Shown piece after piece: positions 5,621 through 9,237 of a stretch of DNA of 9,237 nucleotides. This DNA comes from Methylocapsa sp. GTDB lineage: Bacteria; Pseudomonadota; Alphaproteobacteria; Rhizobiales; Beijerinckiaceae. How positions within the stretch are numbered: the stretch's first letter is position 1; each line of letters begins with the position of its first letter. The translations under genes and the position numbers were made by a program. The DNA lies in contig JAFMSB010000044.1 of assembly GCA_017353815.1 (NCBI GenBank), positions 1-9,237 of the forward strand. Reading direction: 5' to 3'. Below the pieces are notes generated by a model. That model saw only the letters and a program-made list of their open reading frames with translations, made no database searches and was not told the origin of the DNA.

Positions 5621-5649
5621 TTGTCAAAGTACCAAAAAAGAATTATCTC
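5621..5649 (+). promoter_or_regulatory. Weak candidate promoter for rho
   Basis: TTGTCA (5621-5626) and TATCTC (5644-5649) are separated by 17 bases. The -35 box differs from TTGACA at one base; the -10 box matches TATAAT only in its first three bases. If used, it would leave a leader of roughly 140 bases before the rho ATG. I offer it as a candidate only; read-through from hemJ is the alternative. Confidence 0.25.
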
Positions 5650-5735
5650 TTGTTATTCCCCACGTTTTAGTTGCATCGATCTGCGCGGCGGCGCACCGCA
5701 TTCAAAAGCGTTTGATCCTGCTATGGCAACGCTGG

Positions 5736-5769
5736 TCTAACACAAATCCCGTCCCACCCACCACTCTTT
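5736..5769 (+). promoter_or_regulatory. Candidate Rho-utilisation (rut) site in the rho leader
   Basis: Sixteen of these 34 bases are C and only one is G, a marked C-over-G bubble. CACAAA (5741-5746) can pair with TTTGTG (5767-5772), presenting a 20-base loop that contains 13 C. Rho loads on unstructured, C-rich, G-poor RNA with spaced pyrimidine-C dinucleotides. The position just upstream of the rho start suggests autogenous attenuation; rho is known to be autoregulated in E. coli and Caulobacter. The composition is seen directly; the function is inferred. Confidence 0.5.
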
Positions 5770-5782
5770 GTGCAATCGTTCC

Positions 5783-5787
5783 AAGGA
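5783..5787 (+). promoter_or_regulatory. Shine-Dalgarno sequence for rho
   Basis: AAGGA lies ten bases before ATG 5798. The frame is open to TTG 5768, but that codon has no purine-rich site before it and falls inside the C-rich leader, so the ATG is the start. Confidence 0.6.
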
Positions 5788-5797
5788 CATCTCCCCG

Positions 5798-7063
5798 ATG
5801 CAGGAACTCAAACTGCAGGACTTGAAGCGCAAATCGCCGACGGAATTGCTCGCTTTTGCGGAACAGCATGAGGTTGAGAACGCATCAATCATGCGTAAGC
5901 AAGAATTGATGTTCGCTATCCTCAAGCAGCTTGCGGGCCGGGACATTGAAATCACGGGCGAAGGCGTCATCGAAGTTTTGCAAGACGGCTTCGGTTTTTT
6001 GCGCTCGCCCGACGCCAATTACCTCGCCGGGCCGGATGATATCTATGTATCTCCGTCGCAAATCCGCCGCTTTGGGCTGCGCACCGGCGATACGATCGAA
6101 GGCGTAATTCGCAGCCCGAAAGAAGGAGAGCGTTATTTCGCGCTCCTGAAAGTCAACACGATTAATTTCGAAGATCCCGAGAAGATCCGGCACAAGGTCC
6201 ATTTCGACAATTTGACTCCACTTTATCCGGAGGAGCGGCTGCGGCTCGAGGTGGGTGATCCGATCAAGAAAGACTTGTCGGCGAGGGTCATCGATATCGT
6301 GGCGCCTATTGGCAAAGGTCAGCGGGCGTTAATTGTGGCACCGCCCCGCACAGGCAAGACGGTGCTGTTGCAGAACATCGCTCAATCGGTGACCGCCAAT
6401 CACCCCGAATGCTATCTCATCGTGCTTTTGATCGACGAGAGGCCAGAGGAAGTTACCGATATGCAAAGATCGGTCGCTGGCGAAGTGGTTTCGTCGACCT
6501 TCGACGAACCCGCGGTGCGGCATGTGCAAGTCGCCGAGATGGTGATCGAGAAAGCCAAGCGTCTCGTCGAGCACGGCCGCGATGTCGTAATCCTGCTCGA
6601 CTCCATCACAAGACTCGGCCGGGCCTATAACACCGTCGTGCCATCGTCCGGCAAGGTTCTGACCGGCGGTGTCGATGCCAATGCCTTGCAGCGGCCAAAA
6701 CGCTTCTTCGGGGCGGCGCGCAACATTGAAGAGGGCGGCTCGCTCACCATCATTGCAACGGCGCTGATCGATACGGGATCGCGCATGGACGAGGTGATTT
6801 TCGAAGAATTCAAGGGCACAGGAAACTCCGAGATCATTCTTGACCGCAAGGTCGCCGACAAACGCACCTTCCCGTCAATCGACATTGCCCGGTCGGGAAC
6901 GCGCAAGGAAGAGCTGCTGGTGGCCCCCGATATATTGAAGAAAATGTATGTGTTGCGGCGTATTTTGAATCCCATGGGCACGGTGGACGGAATAGAGTTC
7001 CTCCTCGGCAAGCTGCGGGAAACGAAGAGTAACACGGCGTTTTTCGAGTCCATGAATACCTGA
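5798..7063 (+). CDS. rho: Transcription termination factor Rho
   Basis: Hexameric RNA-dependent ATPase and helicase that binds C-rich nascent RNA and terminates transcription. From ATG 5798 it is 421 aa, the common alphaproteobacterial length. An N-terminal helical domain (about 1-48) precedes the cold-shock-like RNA-binding domain with the RNP1-type DGFGFLRSP (63-71). The ATPase domain has Walker A APPRTGKT (181-188), the Walker B and adjacent [10 protein letters not shown] (210-219), [13 protein letters not shown] (266-278), then the Q/R-loop region with SSGKVLTGG and an intact C-terminus. Residues matching the E. coli bicyclomycin contacts (R215, D268, S269) are present, so sensitivity is expected. 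It has its own leader. Its TGA directly abuts the stop of the convergent galE. Confidence 0.97.
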   Translation: MQELKLQDLKRKSPTELLAFAEQHEVENASIMRKQELMFAILKQLAGRDIEITGEGVIEVLQDGFGFLRSPDANYLAGPDDIYVSPSQIRRFGLRTGDTIEGVIRSPKEGERYFALLKVNTINFEDPEKIRHKVHFDNLTPLYPEERLRLEVGDPIKKDLSARVIDIVAPIGKGQRALIVAPPRTGKTVLLQNIAQSVTANHPECYLIVLLIDERPEEVTDMQRSVAGEVVSSTFDEPAVRHVQVAEMVIEKAKRLVEHGRDVVILLDSITRLGRAYNTVVPSSGKVLTGGVDANALQRPKRFFGAARNIEEGGSLTIIATALIDTGSRMDEVIFEEFKGTGNSEIILDRKVADKRTFPSIDIARSGTRKEELLVAPDILKKMYVLRRILNPMGTVDGIEFLLGKLRETKSNTAFFESMNT

Positions 7064-8095
7064 CTAAGGCAGACTTTGCTCGAAAAGCGCCCCCTGGACG
7101 GAATGGCTTTCGGGGGCATTGTGGAGCAACCGCTTTTCCCATTCCAGAGCCTGGCTCACGATCGCTTCAAGATCATCCCATTGAGGGTGCCATCCGAGGA
7201 TGGACCTTATGCGGCCGGTGGCCGCGACAAGCGAAGCGGAGTCGCCCGGACGGCGGCCGGCAATTTGCACCTCGAAATTAACCCCCGACACCTGCTTCAT
7301 GGCGTTGATAACTTCGCGCACGGAAAGACCGTGCCCATAGCCGCAATTGCAAACCAAATTTTCTCCGCCGCCATGGAGGTAATCCAAAGCAAGGAGATGG
7401 GCATTCACCAAATCGGTCACTTGGACGAAGTCGCGGATGCATGTGCCGTCTTTCGTCGGATAATCGGTGCCGAAGATCTCGAGGCGGGGCCTAAGTCCCA
7501 GCGCCGTTTGGGCGGCAACCTTGATGAGATGGGTGGCATGCGCTCCGGATTGGCCGAGGCGCCTCTCCGGATCTGCGCCCGCAACATTGAAATATCGTAA
7601 GATTGCAAACTTGATGCCATGTGCCCGCCCGGCATCCTCGAGCATCCACTCCGACATCAGTTTCGATCGTCCATAGGGATTTACCGGCGCGAGAGGCGCC
7701 AATTCGCTGATGGGGCGCTCGCCCGCCTCGCCATAGACCGCGGCTGTCGAGGAAAAGATGAAATATTTGACCTTTTCACGCACCGCGCATTGGAGCAGTG
7801 AGCGCGTCTTTACGGTATTGCCGAGATAATAAGAGAGCGGTTCGGCGACGGATTCGGGCACAACGATCTTGGCCGCGAAATGAATGATGGCGTCGACATT
7901 GAACTCGGCAATAATGCGGGTCACGAGCTCTGCATCGCCCGTGTCGCCGATCACGAGCTCTGCCGGCTGCGGCACGGCCCAGCGAAATCCTGTCGAAAGA
8001 TCATCGAGGACGATAACTTCTTCGCCTTTATCGAGAAGGGCAAGAACCATATGTCCGCCGATATATCCGGCGCCGCCTGTTACAAGTACTGGCAT
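7064..8095 (-). CDS. galE: UDP-glucose 4-epimerase
   Basis: Short-chain dehydrogenase-fold enzyme that interconverts UDP-glucose and UDP-galactose with bound NAD+; in free-living alphaproteobacteria it mainly supplies galactose for exopolysaccharide and lipopolysaccharide. Motifs: TGGAGYIG (6-13), D31-D32 for the adenosine ribose, HFAAK (72-76), SSTAAVYG with T117 at the catalytic Ser/Thr position (115-122), the YGRSK pair Y141/K145, and RYFNVAGA. At 343 aa it is of family length. A UDP-N-acetylglucosamine 4-epimerase role cannot be excluded by eye. ATG 8095 has a strong ribosome site (AGGAAGGG, 8108-8101). It is convergent with rho with no spacer. It is not the usual gene after rho in alphaproteobacteria. 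Confidence 0.93.
   Translation of the reverse strand: MPVLVTGGAGYIGGHMVLALLDKGEEVIVLDDLSTGFRWAVPQPAELVIGDTGDAELVTRIIAEFNVDAIIHFAAKIVVPESVAEPLSYYLGNTVKTRSLLQCAVREKVKYFIFSSTAAVYGEAGERPISELAPLAPVNPYGRSKLMSEWMLEDAGRAHGIKFAILRYFNVAGADPERRLGQSGAHATHLIKVAAQTALGLRPRLEIFGTDYPTKDGTCIRDFVQVTDLVNAHLLALDYLHGGGENLVCNCGYGHGLSVREVINAMKQVSGVNFEVQIAGRRPGDSASLVAATGRIRSILGWHPQWDDLEAIVSQALEWEKRLLHNAPESHSVQGALFEQSLP
7089..7117 (-). repeat. GC-rich stem-loop near the galE 3' end
   Basis: GCCCCC (7089-7094) and GGGGGC (7112-7117) pair across 17 bases. On the galE strand the stem is followed by GCTTTTCG, a short U-run, so it has a partial terminator look. However, it lies about 23 bases before the galE stop codon, so efficient termination here would truncate the message. 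On the rho strand no U-run follows. A role in 3'-end definition for either convergent transcript is only a guess. Confidence 0.3.
7921..7963 (-). repeat. 13-bp direct repeat inside galE
   Basis: TCACGAGCTCTGC occurs exactly at 7921-7933 and 7951-7963, thirty bases apart and in the same reading frame. Both copies encode Ala-Glu-Leu-Val (residues 45-48 and 55-58). It could be a small duplication or coincidence at a constrained helix start; the frame is intact. Confidence 0.6.
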
Positions 8096-8134
8096 AATAT
8101 CCCTTCCTGAAGCAATTGATTCCGGTTCAGATCC
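8096..8134. other. Short galE upstream stretch
   Basis: Apart from the galE ribosome site at 8101-8108, I see no convincing promoter boxes here. galE may be co-transcribed from the alpha-E gene, or have a promoter within the preceding small frame. An AAAGCC/GGCTTT inverted repeat (8179-8184 and 8190-8195) lies upstream without a following T-run. Confidence 0.3.
8101..8108 (-). promoter_or_regulatory. Shine-Dalgarno sequence for galE
   Basis: The minus strand reads AGGAAGGG and ends five bases before ATG 8095, which supports that start. Confidence 0.65.
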
Positions 8135-8272
8135 TCAATCGTAGATGCTGCCATCGGCACCAGAACGAATTGAGCGGCAAAGCCAAGCGGGCTTTCCGGC
8201 TGCGGCTATTTGCCAGACATAGCCCTTTGCTAGCGAAGATTCGATGATGCGCAGGCAGTCATGGCCGGTCAA
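8135..8272 (-). CDS. Possible 45-codon small protein between the alpha-E gene and galE
   Basis: In the gap after the alpha-E gene, a TTG at 8272-8270 overlaps that gene's TGA stop (TTGA arrangement) and opens a 45-codon frame ending in TGA at 8137-8135. The protein begins MTGHDCLRIIESSLAKGYVW and contains KPAWLCRSIRSGADGSIYD, a plausible-looking peptide with two Trp, two Cys and a mix of charged and hydrophobic residues. About 57% of its third positions are G or C. I do not recognise the family. Against it: no clear Shine-Dalgarno, a rare start codon, and 45 open codons are not improbable by chance. It could be a gene remnant. Confidence 0.3.
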   Translation of the reverse strand: MTGHDCLRIIESSLAKGYVWQIAAAGKPAWLCRSIRSGADGSIYD

Positions 8273-9228
8273 TGCAACAAATATTGTTCGTGAATAGTTT
8301 GCCCGAGGCGGGCCGTGTCCTCGACAAACATAGTGATGAACTCATGGAGACCTTGCCGGAATATCTCGTCCGCCTTCGCCGCCGAAAGCTTCGCCAGCAC
8401 ATCATGCGCCTGATTTTGGGAAGGGCCGGTGTGGCCGTAGGCATGGGCGATTGAATCCAAAAAATAGACAATGTTTTCATAGCATGAAATGAATGACCGC
8501 GGCAGTTCTTTTTTCAGTATCAGCAAATCGGCGATGAGCCAAGGTTTTATGCTCTCACGGTAAACCCAGTGATAGGCAGTTAGCGATGTGACCGCGCGCA
8601 AAATCGCCGTCCACTGGAAATAGTCGATCGATCCGCCGACGGATTCGTTCTCCGGTAACAGAACATGATATTTCACGTCAAGAATCCGGGCGGTGTTGTC
8701 GGCACGCTCAATAAAGATGCCAAGGCGGGAGAACCAATAAGCGTCGTTGCGCAACCAGGTGCGCTCGACCGACCCGTCATAATCGAGCGAGGTTTTCTGG
8801 ATGAGCTCGAAGAGGCGCGACAATTCTTCGCGGCTGCAACGGCCGGAGGCATCGGTGCTTGCCTCAAACCGGCCAAGCTCGATCCAGGCACCGTTGATGG
8901 CGTCCCATGTCTCGGCAGTCAGTGCGGTACGCACGGAACGGGCATTGGCGCGAGCGTAGCGCAGGCAATTGCGGATGGAGGATGGGTTTTCCGTTGCAAA
9001 AGTCAAATAGTCGATGACGCCTGGCTCGCCGATCGCACCGCGCGAGGCGCGAAAGGCCCGCGCCGCACCCGAGGATTCGAGCGCGCTTTCCCATTCGGTG
9101 CCCGGGCCCGAATAGCTCGCAGGCAACGCCGCCAACCGTTGTGCGGCCTTGATGATACGCGCAAGAAAATCGGCGCGCTCCACGTAACGCGCGAGCCAAA
9201 ACAGGTTATCCGCCGTGCGCGAAAGCAT
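8269..9228 (-). CDS. Alpha-E domain (DUF403) protein
   Basis: All-alpha protein of about 319 aa with the duplicated E-R-A-x motif that names the family: E17 in WLARYVERAD (11-20) and E174 in GIFIERADNTARILDVKY (170-187). Other family marks are the MLSRTADNLFW start and the NPSSIRNC block (81-88). The exact biochemical activity is not established. Family genes typically lie beside a circularly permuted ATP-grasp gene (DUF404/407), a transglutaminase-like gene and sometimes a proteasome-like peptidase gene, and comparative genomics has linked them to ATP-grasp peptide-ligase systems. ATG 9228 has GAGG at 9237-9234 with a five-base spacer. The upstream partner would lie beyond the window; no transglutaminase gene follows. 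Confidence 0.88.
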   Translation of the reverse strand: MLSRTADNLFWLARYVERADFLARIIKAAQRLAALPASYSGPGTEWESALESSGAARAFRASRGAIGEPGVIDYLTFATENPSSIRNCLRYARANARSVRTALTAETWDAINGAWIELGRFEASTDASGRCSREELSRLFELIQKTSLDYDGSVERTWLRNDAYWFSRLGIFIERADNTARILDVKYHVLLPENESVGGSIDYFQWTAILRAVTSLTAYHWVYRESIKPWLIADLLILKKELPRSFISCYENIVYFLDSIAHAYGHTGPSQNQAHDVLAKLSAAKADEIFRQGLHEFITMFVEDTARLGQTIHEQYLLH

Positions 9229-9233
9229 TTGCG

Positions 9234-9237
9234 CCTC
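9234..9237 (-). promoter_or_regulatory. Shine-Dalgarno sequence for the alpha-E gene
   Basis: The minus strand reads GAGG, five bases before ATG 9228, at the very edge of the window. It supports this start. Confidence 0.5.

Noticed and set aside
5653..5662. TTATTCCCCA in the rho leader, resembling a DnaA or W-box
   Set aside because: Single site outside the origin spacer with two mismatches to the DnaA box; a six-base W-box match is expected by chance.
8259..8480. 73-codon minus-strand frame overlapping the alpha-E gene end
   Set aside because: Out-of-frame shadow of the alpha-E gene, Arg/Ser-rich, no motif.
1..9237. Mobile elements, CRISPR arrays, tRNA or rRNA genes
   Set aside because: I found no transposase or integrase, no regularly spaced repeats, and no tRNA or rRNA-like sequence on either strand.

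Overview
This window is a housekeeping region of an alphaproteobacterial chromosome, most likely Hyphomicrobiales (Rhizobiales). A Beijerinckiaceae-like organism is my guess from protein style only. The order dnaQ-coaE-aroE-maf-ppsR, diverging from hemE-hemJ-rho, is the conserved neighbourhood of the alphaproteobacterial replication origin. In Caulobacter crescentus and Rickettsia prowazekii the origin lies between hemE and the UPF0085/ppsR gene (CC0001/RP001), and the Sinorhizobium meliloti origin is also next to hemE.

Layout, left to right. The last 15 codons of a + strand gene, possibly a c-type cytochrome, end at 48. A tight minus-strand operon follows: ppsR (2890-3753), maf (2282-2893), aroE (1431-2282), coaE (835-1431), dnaQ (58-825). 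Its first four genes are joined by ATGA or TAATG overlaps, which also fix the starts of maf, aroE and coaE. The 374-bp divergent spacer 3754-4127 is the candidate origin. It holds a good alphaproteobacterial sigma-70 promoter for the ppsR operon, two CtrA-like TTAA-N7-TTAG sites in inverted orientation, one near-consensus DnaA box, five GGGGA/TCCCC cores resembling Caulobacter W-boxes, several small hairpins and a 30-bp stretch that is 26/30 A+T. On the + strand, hemE starts at GTG 4128 behind a strong Shine-Dalgarno sequence and overlaps hemJ by ATGA. A 9-bp stem-loop spans the hemJ stop. The rho leader (5605-5797) carries a C-rich, G-poor segment that looks like a Rho-utilisation site, and rho runs 5798-7063.

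Beyond rho the usual alphaproteobacterial neighbours (trmE/mnmG/rsmG/parAB) are missing. Instead there are two convergent minus-strand genes: galE (7064-8095), whose stop codon abuts the rho stop with no base between them, and an alpha-E domain (DUF403) gene (8269-9228). A possible 45-codon small gene lies between those two.

How the genes work together: dnaQ supplies replication proofreading; coaE and aroE serve coenzyme A and chorismate synthesis; maf is a nucleotide-pool or cell-division house-cleaning protein; ppsR controls PEP synthase or pyruvate phosphate dikinase; hemE and hemJ are two heme-pathway enzymes; rho is the termination factor. Both arms are transcribed away from the spacer, as expected for genes flanking an origin. 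The genes themselves are ordinary. The best material for a second look is regulatory: the origin spacer and the rho leader.
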